Part shown: piece after piece, positions 49,001 to 57,766 of the stretch
Position numbering within the stretch: the stretch's first letter is position 1
How the letters are laid out: each line of letters begins with the position of its first letter
Source of the DNA: an uncultured Chlorobiaceae bacterium
Lineage (GTDB): Bacteria > Bacteroidota > Chlorobiia > Chlorobiales > Chlorobiaceae
Length of the DNA stretch: 64,000 nucleotides
Direction of reading: 5' to 3'
NCBI GenBank assembly: GCA_903824295.1
Contig: CAIJWE010000059.1
Location: 1 to 64,000 of the forward strand
The notes under the pieces: model-generated
What the model was told of the DNA's origin: nothing
Seen by the model: only the letters and a program-made list of their open reading frames with translations
The model's database searches: none
Translations under genes and position numbers: made by a program

Positions 49001-49654
49001 GTCTGGGCTGTCGGTGGTGATGGATGGGCTTATGACATTGGCTACGGCGGTGTTGACCATATTACTGCCGGAGACAAAAACATCAATCTTCTTGTGCTTG
49101 ATACCGAAGTCTATTCCAACACAGGAGGACAGGCGTCGAAAGCAACGCCAAAAGCCGCTGTGGCGAAATTTGCATCCGCCGGAAGAACCATAACGAAAAA
49201 AGATCTTGGTCTGATTTCAATGAGTTACGGAAATGCCTATGTTGCGTCGGTTGCCTTTGGAGCCCGCGATGAGCAGACACTGAAAGCATTCCTCGAAGCC
49301 GAGGCTTACGATGGACCATCAATCATCATTGCCTATTCACACTGTATTGCCCACGGTATCAACATGTCTACCGCTCTTGAGAATCAGAAGGCTGCTGTAG
49401 ATTCCGGCCACTGGATACTCTACCGTTATAATCCTGATCGGTTGCTGGAGGGAAAGAATCCACTGATACTTGATTCGAAAAAGCCAAAAATTCCGGTTGC
49501 CCAGTTCCTTGATATGGAAAACCGCTTCAGAATGCTCAAGAAGAGCCATCCTGACCATGCAAAAGAGTACTACGCTGCAATTCAGAAAGAGGTAGATGCA
49601 CGGTGGGCCCATTACGAATATCTGGCAGCACGCACCTTTGATGAGATCAAATAA
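46097..49654 (+). CDS. nifJ: Pyruvate:ferredoxin (flavodoxin) oxidoreductase
   Basis: About 1185 residues, single-chain enzyme. Domains in order: pyrimidine-binding domain (VYPITPASPMGEYSE), domain II/III, an inserted ferredoxin domain with two 4Fe-4S motifs (CIQCAKCALVCPHAV and CTGCEICAHVCPGRD), then the TPP domain with the proximal-cluster cysteines (CSGCGETPY, GNATGCSSIYGG) and GGDGWAYDIGYGGVDH. In green sulfur bacteria it acts mainly as pyruvate synthase, fixing CO2 onto acetyl-CoA with reduced ferredoxin. The ORF track starts at GTG 46085; ATG 46097 has AGGTGA 8 nt upstream and is preferred. Confidence 0.97.
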   Translation: MSRTYKTMEGNEALAHVSYRTSEVICVYPITPASPMGEYSEAWAAEGKKNIWGTTPIVDELQSEAGAAAAVHGALQTGALTTTFTASQGLLLMIPNMYKIAGELTPCLIHVSARALAGQALSIFGDHGDVMSVRGTGFALLASASVQEVMDMALITAAASLESRIPFLHFFDGFRTSHEISKIEVIADDIIKAMINDDLVIAHRNRRMSPDAPIIRGTSQNPDVYFQGRETVNSFYNACAGITEKAMEKFGELTGRHYNLYEYYGAPDAERVIVLMGSGVEAARETAEYLNKQGEKVGVIHARLFRPFDIERFVKAFPATVKSVSVLDRVKEPGSAGEPLYLDTVNALLEGVQNGLIAKVPNVTGGRYGLSSKEFTPAMIKAVFDNMAAAKPKNHFTVGINDDVTNSSLDFDRTFCIEPDEMFRALFYGLGSDGTVGANKNSIKIIGENTDNYAQGYFVYDSKKSGSITTSHLRFGPHEIRSTYLITEAQFIGCHHWIFLEMLDLVKNLKQEGTLLLNTHYSAEELWEKLPKIVQERLISKKAKLFTIDAYKVAQASGMGQRINTIMQACFFAISGVLPREEAIEKIKSSIRTTYGKKGDDVVKQNIQAVDDTLSNLHQVTIGSVADSKKKLREPIVGEAPDFVCNVLAKIIAGEGDDIPVSNLPADGTYPSGTSKFEKRNLADEIPVWEPDICIQCAKCALVCPHAVIRAKVYDPKYLAHAPHTFKSAEAKGTNWQGMKYTIQIAPEDCTGCEICAHVCPGRDKNNPGRKALNMHEQQPIRETEIDNWNYYLNIPEYDRNKINIKLIKEQQLQEPLFEFSGACSGCGETPYIKLMTQLFGDRLVIGNATGCSSIYGGNLPTTPYTTNADGLGPTWSNSLFEDTAEFSLGFRISINKQREFARELLQRVASEIGETLTSEILEATELSEPEIFEQRKRVSILKEKLRLMDSSDAKNLLSVADMLVKKSVWAVGGDGWAYDIGYGGVDHITAGDKNINLLVLDTEVYSNTGGQASKATPKAAVAKFASAGRTITKKDLGLISMSYGNAYVASVAFGARDEQTLKAFLEAEAYDGPSIIIAYSHCIAHGINMSTALENQKAAVDSGHWILYRYNPDRLLEGKNPLILDSKKPKIPVAQFLDMENRFRMLKKSHPDHAKEYYAAIQKEVDARWAHYEYLAARTFDEIK

Positions 49655-49670
49655 CAAACCCATCCAGAAC

Positions 49671-49702
49671 AAAAAAACGGCGGAGTACCCGCCGTTTTTT
49701 TT
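49671..49702. terminator. Bidirectional terminator, nifJ / TPR gene
   Basis: CGGCGG / CCGCCG stem flanked by A7 and T8 (left arm 49671-49683, right arm from 49689). It has T runs on both strands, so it can serve nifJ on plus and the TPR gene on minus. Confidence 0.9.
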
Positions 49703-49749
49703 ATCGTCCACCACCACATGCCACCGAGGCACTCCTGCAAAATCAATGG

Positions 49750-51471
49750 CTACGGCTTCGCTTTGAGTTTGTTTGCTTTTTTCTCCATTTCCAGCACCTT
49801 CTCCAGATTTCCCAGTTTCTCGTACACCTTGCCGAGATGATCCACAATTTCAGCTTCACGAGGATCCAGCTCCGCAGCTTTTTCAAGAACTTTTCTTGCC
49901 TCTTCATACTCAGCCATTCTGTACAGCACCCAACCAAGCGTATCAAGATAACCGGCATTGGCCGGCTCCAGAGCTACCACCTTCAACGCGAGCTCTTTAG
50001 CACGCGGAAGCTCTTTTCCCTGCACGGCAAGTACGTAGGCAAGATTATTCATCATAAGGATATTGTCGGGCTCAAGGGTAAGAATATTTTCATAGAGTTG
50101 GATACTTTTATCACGAAAACCAAGCGTGTCATAACAGAGTGCCAGAATGCTGCTGGCTCGAAGATAGAGGGTTTTTTCTTTTTGAGCCTGTTTTGAACGC
50201 AACGCCTTTTCAAGCAGAACGGCTGCACGTTTGAGCTTTCCTGTCTGAAATAAAAGCTCCCCTTCCAGCACGTGAAGACGGAAGCTCCCGGGAGGAAATC
50301 GTCTTTTAATCTTGTAAAGCGCCTCTGCGGCAGATCGGAACTCTTTCTGGATAACGGAAGCCGTAACAAACTCCTCCCAGATTTCAATACTGCCTGGATC
50401 GAGAAGCAGGGCCTTCCTGAAATCGATCAAAGCGGCTGCGGTATCCTGCTTCTGCATTTGAGCAATGCCACGGAGTGAATAAAGCTTGCCATTGCCGGGG
50501 TGCCGCCGGATAATTTCTCCAATCATGACAATTGCGGGATCTAAAAAAGAGCTCTCACGGGAGGCTCGCACGAGAAAAAGTTTGGCAAGCTCTGCCTTCT
50601 GTGGAAGAGTCACCTGATTGGTATTGAAAAAGCGGTTGAGATCGTTAAGAAACGCAGGATTATTTCCAGATTGAATGGAGAGCTCAAAAAGAGCCAGCCA
50701 GGCGGGAACTAATCCCTGGTTCTCCTTGAGCAGCTCCCTTAATGTCTTTGAGGCAAGATCATACTGCCGGGTCTGCAGATAAAGTTTACCAAGAGTAAGA
50801 CGCAATTGCTCTTTTATATCGCCTTGATCAATAAGTACAATCAACGTATTTATCGCATCCTGATAATGGGAGAGCGTCATCTCGATAAGCAGCATTTGTA
50901 TCAGGGTCGTCTCGTTTTTCGGATCAAGCGTTAACATTTCCTGAAATACAGCAATGGCTTTTTCTGGCTGATCAGCGGCAAGGTATTCTACTGCAAGGGA
51001 GGAGAGTGGTTCCGTGTTGCCTGGTTCAATAGCGGCAAGCTGACGATAAAGTGCAATGGCGCGGACGAAATCACGCTGTTGATGAGCGAGCGAAGCAAGA
51101 AATTCCAGATAATATTTGTTGCCAGCATTGAGCGAAACGCTTTTTTCACTGTGAATACGGGCGGAATCAAGCAGACCGAGAGCGATCCAGGATTTCGAGA
51201 GGGCATAATGGATGGCTGCATTAGAGGGCTGAGCGGTCAAAAGCCTCCCGTAACGCTCAACGGCTCCCCGGTCATCCCCTTTTGCACTCTGCAGCAATGC
51301 TGCAACAAACTCCTGTTTTGACGCTTCAGAAAGAGAGTCCGACAGAGGACGACCGACAGGTAACGGCGTTGTGGAAGCACAAGCTGAAAGAAGCTGGCTG
51401 AAAAGAACCACCATAAGCAGCAGAGAGCTGAAACCCTGCCCGTTATTGCGCGATACCGGCAATTCAGCCAT
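49750..51471 (-). CDS. TPR-repeat lipoprotein
   Basis: About 573 residues. A lipoprotein signal peptide ends in the lipobox LLSACAS, then TPR units cover most of the length (for example YALSKSWIALGLLDSARIHS and AYVLAVQGKELPRAKELALK; GYLDTLGWVLYRMAEYEEARK near the C-terminus). Likely an outer-membrane or periplasmic scaffold; partner unknown. The chosen ATG overlaps the end of ruvB by 8 nt; an ATG at 51501 is the ORF-track alternative, and neither has a clear ribosome site. Confidence 0.85.
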   Translation of the reverse strand: MAELPVSRNNGQGFSSLLLMVVLFSQLLSACASTTPLPVGRPLSDSLSEASKQEFVAALLQSAKGDDRGAVERYGRLLTAQPSNAAIHYALSKSWIALGLLDSARIHSEKSVSLNAGNKYYLEFLASLAHQQRDFVRAIALYRQLAAIEPGNTEPLSSLAVEYLAADQPEKAIAVFQEMLTLDPKNETTLIQMLLIEMTLSHYQDAINTLIVLIDQGDIKEQLRLTLGKLYLQTRQYDLASKTLRELLKENQGLVPAWLALFELSIQSGNNPAFLNDLNRFFNTNQVTLPQKAELAKLFLVRASRESSFLDPAIVMIGEIIRRHPGNGKLYSLRGIAQMQKQDTAAALIDFRKALLLDPGSIEIWEEFVTASVIQKEFRSAAEALYKIKRRFPPGSFRLHVLEGELLFQTGKLKRAAVLLEKALRSKQAQKEKTLYLRASSILALCYDTLGFRDKSIQLYENILTLEPDNILMMNNLAYVLAVQGKELPRAKELALKVVALEPANAGYLDTLGWVLYRMAEYEEARKVLEKAAELDPREAEIVDHLGKVYEKLGNLEKVLEMEKKANKLKAKP

Positions 51472-52498
51472 TCGGCGCCACATCAAACAAGGGGCATTCA
51501 TGAGTTTCGGAACCAGTTGAAAAACGTGCCAGCGCGCGGCGGGTCGCCACGCGCCCCCTTGTTGTTCTTGTCAGATAACCTGCCTGGATAAGGTATGGCT
51601 CATACACCTCTTCAATGGTATCCTGCTCCTCGCCAACCGAGACGGCAAGAGAGGCAATCCCGACCGGCCCACCACTGAATTTGTTGACAATGGTCTCCAT
51701 GATTTTTTTATCCATCTCATCAAGCCCTTCCTCATCAATTTCAAGACAGTCAAGGGTTTTGATGGCAATGGCCCGATTTATCAGATCAAAACCGTCAACC
51801 TGCGCAAAATCACGGGCTCGACGGAGCAGTCGATTGGCAATACGGGGAGTGCCTCGTGAACGACCGGCAATTTCCGACGCCGCTTCAGCATCAATGCCGA
51901 TACCAAGAATGGCTGATGCCCTTATGATAATACCCTCAAGAAGTTCCGGCGCATAATAGTCGAAGCGGCTGTTTATGCCGAACCTTGCCCTGAGAGGCGA
52001 AGTGAGCAGACCGGAACGTGTTGTGGCCCCGACAAGCGTAAAGGGCTCAATACGCAACTGCACCGCCCTTGCGGAGGGGCCGCTGTCGAGCATGATGTCG
52101 ATGCGAAAATCTTCCATGGCTGAGTAGAGATACTCCTCAACCGTAGGCGGCATACGATGAATTTCATCAATAAAGAGCACGTCGCCCTTTTGCAGACCAG
52201 TCAGGAGCCCTGCAAGATTGCCAGCCTTGTCGAGCATAGGGCCCGATGTCGACTTGATACTGCTCCCCATTTCGGCGGCAATAATGTAGGCAAGTGTCGT
52301 TTTGCCGAGCCCCGGTGGACCGGACAGCAAGACATGGTCCAACGCTTCGCCGCGCATTTTAGCCGCAGAAATAAAGACTTTCAAATTATCAGTCAGCCGT
52401 TGCTGGCCAGCAAAAGCATCCATACGGAGCGGCCGTATCTGCTCCTCGATCCTCGATTCAGCGGCATCAGGAGGCGTATTGAGCAGTTCTATTCTCAA
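51464..52498 (-). CDS. ruvB: Holliday junction helicase RuvB
   Basis: 344 residues, full length. AAA+ motor of branch migration. Walker A GPPGLGKTTLAYIIAAEMG, Walker B VLFIDEIHRMPPTVEE, sensor I VGATTRSGLL, and the C-terminal winged helix with IQAGYLTRTTRGRVAT. ruvA and ruvC are not adjacent. Sits between the permease gene (25 bp upstream) and the overlapping TPR lipoprotein. Confidence 0.97.
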   Translation of the reverse strand: MRIELLNTPPDAAESRIEEQIRPLRMDAFAGQQRLTDNLKVFISAAKMRGEALDHVLLSGPPGLGKTTLAYIIAAEMGSSIKSTSGPMLDKAGNLAGLLTGLQKGDVLFIDEIHRMPPTVEEYLYSAMEDFRIDIMLDSGPSARAVQLRIEPFTLVGATTRSGLLTSPLRARFGINSRFDYYAPELLEGIIIRASAILGIGIDAEAASEIAGRSRGTPRIANRLLRRARDFAQVDGFDLINRAIAIKTLDCLEIDEEGLDEMDKKIMETIVNKFSGGPVGIASLAVSVGEEQDTIEEVYEPYLIQAGYLTRTTRGRVATRRALARFSTGSETHECPLFDVAPNG

Positions 52499-52523
52499 AC
52501 AGAAAACATTACAAGTTGAACAA

Positions 52524-53489
52524 TCAAAGCTTTATCCGCGGATCTGCAACAGCATAAAGAACATCGGCAAAAAGATTTCCAAGAACAATCAAAGAGCCGG
52601 AAACAAAGGTATTGGCAATAATCAGCGGATAATCCCTTGCAAAAATGGCCTCTACCGTTACACGGCCCATCCCGGGAAACGCGAAGATCACCTCAATAAA
52701 CAACGCTCCGCTGAAAATAAAGGGGAGCGAGCTTCCCATAAGCGTAATCACCGGCAGAAGGGCATTTCGAAGAGCGTGTTTGAAAATAACCACCTTTTCC
52801 GGCAACCCTTTGGCCCTTGCCGTACGAATATAGTCCTGCCGGATCACCTCAAGCATACTGCCCCTGACGTAGCGGGCAATACCCGCAGCCCCGTTGATGC
52901 TGAGCACCGTAACCGGCAGAACGAGATGCCATAACCGGTCAAGCACAAACCCAACCGGGCCGAAACCCTCCGAACCGATCTCGTTCAGACCCGAAGCCGG
53001 AAAAAGAGGAAACTTCAACGCAAAAAGAATAATCATCATCAAGGCAAACCAGAACTCAGGCATCGAATAAAAAAAGAGGGCCGTCACGGTCAGAAAACGG
53101 TCGAGAAAGGTGTTCTGGCGAACGGCGGAAACAATACCGACAAGGATACCAAACGTGAAATTTGCAACAAGGGTCAGTCCGGCGATGGTCACCGTTATCG
53201 GCAACGCCTCGGCTATCACATCAAAAACCGGCTGCTGGGCACGACTGAAACTGCGTCCGAAATCGCCCTGCAGAACATTGGCAAGCCACTTGACATACTG
53301 TACCGGTACGGGATCGTTAAGCCCATACTGAGCCCTGATCTGCTCGGCAACGTTCGGACTGATCCCCGGCTGAATAAAAAATGCTGCCGGATCACCGGGA
53401 GCAAGCCGGATAATGAAGAATGTGAGAGTCAGCACCCCGAAAACGAGCGGTACGGCAATCAACAGCCGCTTGAAAATATAAATCAGCAT
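52524..53489 (-). CDS. DppB/OppB-type ABC permease
   Basis: 321 residues, six helices. Start MLIYIFKRLLIAVPLVFGVLTLTF is the classic DppB N-terminus. GDPAAFF and the EAA-loop region YVRGSMLEVIRQDYIRTARAKGLPEKVV are present. It begins 6 bp after the substrate-binding protein gene. No OppC-like second permease or OppD/OppF ATPases are nearby, so the importer must be completed by genes elsewhere. Confidence 0.92.
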   Translation of the reverse strand: MLIYIFKRLLIAVPLVFGVLTLTFFIIRLAPGDPAAFFIQPGISPNVAEQIRAQYGLNDPVPVQYVKWLANVLQGDFGRSFSRAQQPVFDVIAEALPITVTIAGLTLVANFTFGILVGIVSAVRQNTFLDRFLTVTALFFYSMPEFWFALMMIILFALKFPLFPASGLNEIGSEGFGPVGFVLDRLWHLVLPVTVLSINGAAGIARYVRGSMLEVIRQDYIRTARAKGLPEKVVIFKHALRNALLPVITLMGSSLPFIFSGALFIEVIFAFPGMGRVTVEAIFARDYPLIIANTFVSGSLIVLGNLFADVLYAVADPRIKL

Positions 53490-53495
53490 AGGATC

Positions 53496-55292
53496 TTATA
53501 AGGCTACATTTGCCGAAGGGCGCAGCCTCCAGTCGTCAATATTGTAAAAAGTACCTGAAATATTGAGCTCCTCCGCTTCGATTCTCCGGCTGAAACCCTG
53601 GGTCTCCTTAATCCAGTAGAGAAAGGTGATCGGCTGGTCGCGATGAAGAATCTCCTGATACTCAAGCCAGTAGGCTCTTGCTCCGGTCGGTTCCATCTTC
53701 TGCTTTGCAAGCTCACACAGCGCATCAATTCGAGGGTTCTGGTAACCCGTGAAATTAAAACGACTCTTCTTGAGGTCTGAACCCCATACATCAAGAGGAT
53801 CTATCTCAAGACCGATCGACCATCCAGCCATCCACGCATCAAGCTTTCGCTGCTGCAGGCTCTCAAAAAAAACATTGGATTCCTGAACCTCGAGCTTACA
53901 GTCAATACCGATTGAACGAAGATTCTGCTGAATAATGATACTTGCATAGTTTCTTCTCGCATTGCCCGCATTGGTATAAAGCACAAAACTGAACTTTCTG
54001 CCCTGTTTCTGCAAAATACCATCCGGCCCCGGCAACCAACCCTCCTCCCTCAGCAGTGCAGTGGCACCCGCGGGATCAAAGGAGTGCGGCACAAGGCGCT
54101 CATTACAGGCCCATTTCAGGGATGGTGAAATATCGGTGTTGCAAATCACACCATACTCCTTGAGGTAACCATCAATGATCGCTTCGCGATCAATAGCCTC
54201 GGTCAGGGCAAGACGAACTCGAGCAGAACCGAAGAGGGGGTGAGGCCTTACTTTACCGCTCTTGTGATACTCATTCTGGTCGATATTTGACCACCCCACA
54301 TAGTCATAGACCCTGAGACCGACCGTTTTGATCTCAATCTGCCGATTCGCTTTCAAAAGAGGGGTAAAATCTTCAGGCTTGATATTTTCAACCACATCCA
54401 CCGCGCCAGTCTGAAGCTGCGTCAGGCGTACCGTATAATCGGGCACCACCCTGAAGGTAATCAGCGGAATGGTACCGGGTTTGGGAAGGTTCGAACTCCG
54501 GCTTGAAGCCAGAACAATCTCCTGCTGCTGCTGCCAGCTCTTCAGTTTGTAGGGGCCTGCGCCAAGCGGCTGAAGATTCAGCGGAGATTGACGAAACTCA
54601 TCAGGCTTGACCTTTTTCCACTGATGTGCCGGAAGAGGTGTCAGTGACGTATGATAGAGTGCAAGATGCTCAGGCACTGGCTTGTAAAATTTGAAAACAA
54701 GGGTGGTATCGTCAGGCGTCAGAATGGCCCGGTCAAAATCAACCTTGCCCTTGTCAGCACCAATCAATTCCGCAAGATACTGCTGACGGGCGCTGGCAAT
54801 CACCGGATTGCCATACAACTGATATGAAAACTTGAAATCTCCCGATACAACCCGCTTCCCGTCATTCCAGAAAGCATCATTTCTGAGAATATAGGTGATG
54901 GATTGCTGATCTGCCGACATCTTCCAGCTCTTTGCAAGAGCACCCTTCGGATCTTTTTTTCCATGACCCGGCGTCACTTCACGCAATTTTTTTTCAAGAG
55001 CCATATAATTCAGAAGCCCTGTCGTCGTATCAAACTCACTCTGCAAAAGGGAGGGATAGATAAGGCCGATAATATTTCCGGAGGTAACCGTACTGCCAAG
55101 CACAGGATTAAGATAATCAGCGTCACCGAGCATGGCAATCACAAGCGTTGAATCCATGGCCCCCCCCCTCTTCACAACCACTCCCTGACTTCCGTTGCGC
55201 TGGTTGCAGGAAGAGAGTGTAAACAGCACAACCATCAGGCATGCAGCAAGCCGGAACATTGCGGAAACCCTTTTTGTCCAGATATCAATCAT
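53496..55292 (-). CDS. Family 5 (peptide/nickel) solute-binding lipoprotein
   Basis: About 598 residues. Signal peptide with lipobox TLSSC, then an SBP_bac_5 fold: GDADYLNPVLGSTVTSGNI, KSWKMSADQQSITYILRNDAFWNDGK, ARVRLALTEAIDREAIIDGYL. Binds oligopeptides or similar ligands for the adjacent permease; ligand not readable. The ATG at 55292 has GAGGGGG about 7 nt upstream and overlaps the hprK end by 8 nt; the ORF track begins at 55316. Confidence 0.9.
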   Translation of the reverse strand: MIDIWTKRVSAMFRLAACLMVVLFTLSSCNQRNGSQGVVVKRGGAMDSTLVIAMLGDADYLNPVLGSTVTSGNIIGLIYPSLLQSEFDTTTGLLNYMALEKKLREVTPGHGKKDPKGALAKSWKMSADQQSITYILRNDAFWNDGKRVVSGDFKFSYQLYGNPVIASARQQYLAELIGADKGKVDFDRAILTPDDTTLVFKFYKPVPEHLALYHTSLTPLPAHQWKKVKPDEFRQSPLNLQPLGAGPYKLKSWQQQQEIVLASSRSSNLPKPGTIPLITFRVVPDYTVRLTQLQTGAVDVVENIKPEDFTPLLKANRQIEIKTVGLRVYDYVGWSNIDQNEYHKSGKVRPHPLFGSARVRLALTEAIDREAIIDGYLKEYGVICNTDISPSLKWACNERLVPHSFDPAGATALLREEGWLPGPDGILQKQGRKFSFVLYTNAGNARRNYASIIIQQNLRSIGIDCKLEVQESNVFFESLQQRKLDAWMAGWSIGLEIDPLDVWGSDLKKSRFNFTGYQNPRIDALCELAKQKMEPTGARAYWLEYQEILHRDQPITFLYWIKETQGFSRRIEAEELNISGTFYNIDDWRLRPSANVAL

Positions 55293-56280
55293 CACTTTCC
55301 CCCTCACTCTTGTCACTGTTGATCACGTCGTTTATCCTGCTGGTAAGCGCCTCGGCGGCGACATAGTTCGAGTACCGTTTCAAAAGGAAGTTAAGTGCAA
55401 CCACCTCAATGATAACCGTAATATTTTTACCGGGAAATATAGGTAATTCAACCAGAGGAACTTCAACTCCAAGAATCTTTGTGCATTTGGTATCCAGGCC
55501 AAGCCGCTCATAGCCGAGCTCCTTGTTCCATTCGAGCAGTTCAACAACAACCTGTACCTCCTTGACATCACGGATTGCCCGGATACCAAAATTCGCCTTC
55601 ACATCAACAACGCCAAGGCCGCGAATCTCCATGAAATGGTCGATAATATCGTTTCTTTTGGCATTGAGCACCATCGACTCCCCTTTCCTCCGGATAACCA
55701 CAACATCATCCGCCACAAGGCCATGTCCCCGTTCAATCAAGTCAAGCGCAATCTCGGATTTTCCGAGACCACTTTTACCGGTAAGCAGCACTCCTACGCC
55801 ATAGACATCAACCATTGATCCATGATACTGCTGATAAAAAGAAAACTGGTCATCGAGAAAATCGGTAACAAGGTAGATCGTTTTCGTTGAAGAGTGACGG
55901 GTGATATAGACCGGAATACCGGCATGGGTGGCCATATCGAGCAAATTCTGCGACAACTTGTTATTGCTGGTCAGAATAATGCAGGGCATCTTGAATCGTA
56001 CAAGGTTTGCAAACGCCCTGCTCCTCTCTTCTTCGTCAAGGTGATTCAAAAATCTGGTTTCCGTATTTCCAAAAATCTGTACCCGTTTATAGGTAAACAG
56101 ATTGGTAAAGCCCGCCAAAGCAAGCCCGGGACGATGAAGATCACGCTCAAAAATCCGCCGTTTCTTCTCATCGACATTGTTCAGACGCCGAAATTTGATA
56201 TCGTACTTCTTGCCGATAGTTTCAAAAAAACAGTCGACCGTTATTGATCGCCTTTTTAATCCTTTTTGATCAAGATTCAT
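55285..56280 (-). CDS. hprK: HPr kinase/phosphorylase
   Basis: 331 residues. Walker A in VLLTGKSGLGKSEIALDLIERGH, the K3-type loop VADDVVVIRRKGESMV, and the C-terminal signature MEIRGLGVVDVKANFGI. In Firmicutes it phosphorylates HPr at serine; in green sulfur bacteria without a sugar PTS its partner is unclear. No HPr gene is adjacent. Follows raiA, with a strong terminator between the two. Confidence 0.93.
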   Translation of the reverse strand: MNLDQKGLKRRSITVDCFFETIGKKYDIKFRRLNNVDEKKRRIFERDLHRPGLALAGFTNLFTYKRVQIFGNTETRFLNHLDEEERSRAFANLVRFKMPCIILTSNNKLSQNLLDMATHAGIPVYITRHSSTKTIYLVTDFLDDQFSFYQQYHGSMVDVYGVGVLLTGKSGLGKSEIALDLIERGHGLVADDVVVIRRKGESMVLNAKRNDIIDHFMEIRGLGVVDVKANFGIRAIRDVKEVQVVVELLEWNKELGYERLGLDTKCTKILGVEVPLVELPIFPGKNITVIIEVVALNFLLKRYSNYVAAEALTSRINDVINSDKSEGESDD

Positions 56281-56315
56281 GGCTTGCGGGCAATAGAGGT
56301 GTAAAGAAACTCACA

Positions 56316-56360
56316 AAAAGTATGCGGAGCAGTTCTCTTCACCCGCCCCGCATACTTTTT
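56316..56360 (-). terminator. Intrinsic terminator after raiA
   Basis: Twelve-bp stem AAAAGTATGCGG / CCGCATACTTTT across a 21-nt loop, with a T run on the minus strand. It ends the raiA transcript and implies that hprK has its own promoter. Confidence 0.85.
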
Positions 56361-56367
56361 TGCGCTG

Positions 56368-56688
56368 TTATTGCAATTTTTCCTTGTACTTCTGCAGTTG
56401 CCGGCTCAATGCCTCGACACAACTGTCGATTGCCTGCTCATAGTTTGTACCAGCCTCCTTTGCAACAAGAACATTCTGTGGCACATGTACCGTTATTTCT
56501 GCAAGCTTGTTTTTTTCAAAATCATTTTTCTGATGATCCATAATAACATGGCAACTGATAATACCAGGAAAAACCCTTGTAAGGGCAAGCACTGCGTTGC
56601 GGGCATACTCTTCTATATCGCTGTGATTACTTGAATGACGCAGGGTAACGGTAACATTAACCGCATCATTAACAACAACTTTTGTCAT
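56368..56688 (-). CDS. raiA: Ribosome hibernation factor, HPF/RaiA family (short form)
   Basis: 106 residues. The S30AE domain alone (VTVTLRHSSNHSDIEEYARNAVLALTRVFP; ITVHVPQNVLVAKEAGTNYEQAIDSCVEALSRQL), without the C-terminal dimerisation domain of long HPF. It binds the ribosome decoding site under starvation. Length fits short HPF/YfiA. An annotation of sigma-54 modulation protein would be the same family. It follows xer on the same strand. Confidence 0.9.
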   Translation of the reverse strand: MTKVVVNDAVNVTVTLRHSSNHSDIEEYARNAVLALTRVFPGIISCHVIMDHQKNDFEKNKLAEITVHVPQNVLVAKEAGTNYEQAIDSCVEALSRQLQKYKEKLQ

Positions 56689-56767
56689 GATAAACTCCGT
56701 TTAAATATGGTGAACGTCATGAAGGAACAAGACCCCGGTGAAAATAATTCCGAAGCCCACGATAACT

Positions 56768-57766
56768 CTATGCCTTGGGATGCGCTTTCCGGTAAACCTC
56801 CTTCAAGCGCTCAAAGGTTACATGCGTGTAGATCTCGGTTGTTGACAAATTGCTGTGTCCGAGCATTTCACTCACACTGTTAAGATCTGCCCCCCCGTTA
56901 AGCAGATGTGTGGCAAATGTGTGACGCAACAGATGCGGATTTTTCTTTTTCTGATCAGTCACTGAAAGGAGATACTTTCGGGTCAATCTTTGAACAAGCA
57001 CAGGATAAAGCTTTTTGCCCTTTTTAGTTATAAAGACATTCAGCACCGCCTCCCCCCCACTCTTCATTCTAAAGAAGTTTCTCCGGACTTCAAAATATTT
57101 TTTAAGCGCCACGACCGCAGGCTCTCCTACTGGCACAATTCGCTGCTTTCTTCCCTTGCCGGTCAGCTTGACATATCCTCCGTCCAGATCAAGATCTTCC
57201 AGAGTCAATGCTATCAACTCCGAAATGCGAAGCCCGCTGCAATAGAGCAGCTCAAGCAGACTACGGTCACGCTCACGGATAAATGATTCATCAAGATCGT
57301 TTTTCTCCGGCTTGCGAAACCTCTGCATCGTGGATGGAAGAAGCTCATCAAATAGCTTTTCCGTTTGCTGTTCCGTCAAAAAACCTGGAACACGCCTCGG
57401 ATATTTGGGGGTGGCGAGAGCGGAAAAGAGGGAACTCTTGATATGGCCGCCCTCATGCAGGTATCGATAAAAGCTTTTAACCGAGGCAAGTTTTCTGGCA
57501 ATTGAGCGCTGCTGAACTCCCCGCTCAATCAATGCGCCCATAAATAGCCTCACATCCACAGAGGTAACCTGTTCCGGATCAAAACCGGCCAAATCGGCCA
57601 GCCCAAAATGCTCTGTGAGAAAGGAAAAAAACTGTATCAGATCTGTTCTGTAGGCAATAACGGTATTGGGCGACAGATTTTTCAGGCTGCGGAGTTTTTC
57701 AAGAAAGTCACCGATCGGAAGCGAGCCTTCCTGAAACGAGGTGGGTGAAGATGATGAATCGTTCAT
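56768..57766 (-). CDS. xerC: XerC/XerD tyrosine recombinase
   Basis: About 332 residues. N-terminal core-binding SAM-like domain ([30 protein letters not shown]) and catalytic domain with the R-H-R-H-Y set: [12 protein letters not shown] (Arg), [14 protein letters not shown] (His and Arg), [17 protein letters not shown] (His, Tyr). A housekeeping Xer fits length and context; C versus D cannot be told. ATG 57766 overlaps the previous stop by 4 nt (ATGA), so it is translationally coupled. Confidence 0.92.
   Translation of the reverse strand: MNDSSSSPTSFQEGSLPIGDFLEKLRSLKNLSPNTVIAYRTDLIQFFSFLTEHFGLADLAGFDPEQVTSVDVRLFMGALIERGVQQRSIARKLASVKSFYRYLHEGGHIKSSLFSALATPKYPRRVPGFLTEQQTEKLFDELLPSTMQRFRKPEKNDLDESFIRERDRSLLELLYCSGLRISELIALTLEDLDLDGGYVKLTGKGRKQRIVPVGEPAVVALKKYFEVRRNFFRMKSGGEAVLNVFITKKGKKLYPVLVQRLTRKYLLSVTDQKKKNPHLLRHTFATHLLNGGADLNSVSEMLGHSNLSTTEIYTHVTFERLKEVYRKAHPKA

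Noticed and set aside
56768-57766. Xer-type recombinase as sign of an integrated element
   Set aside because: It is coupled to chromosomal genes on both sides and has housekeeping XerC/D length and motifs, with no attachment-site repeats nearby.
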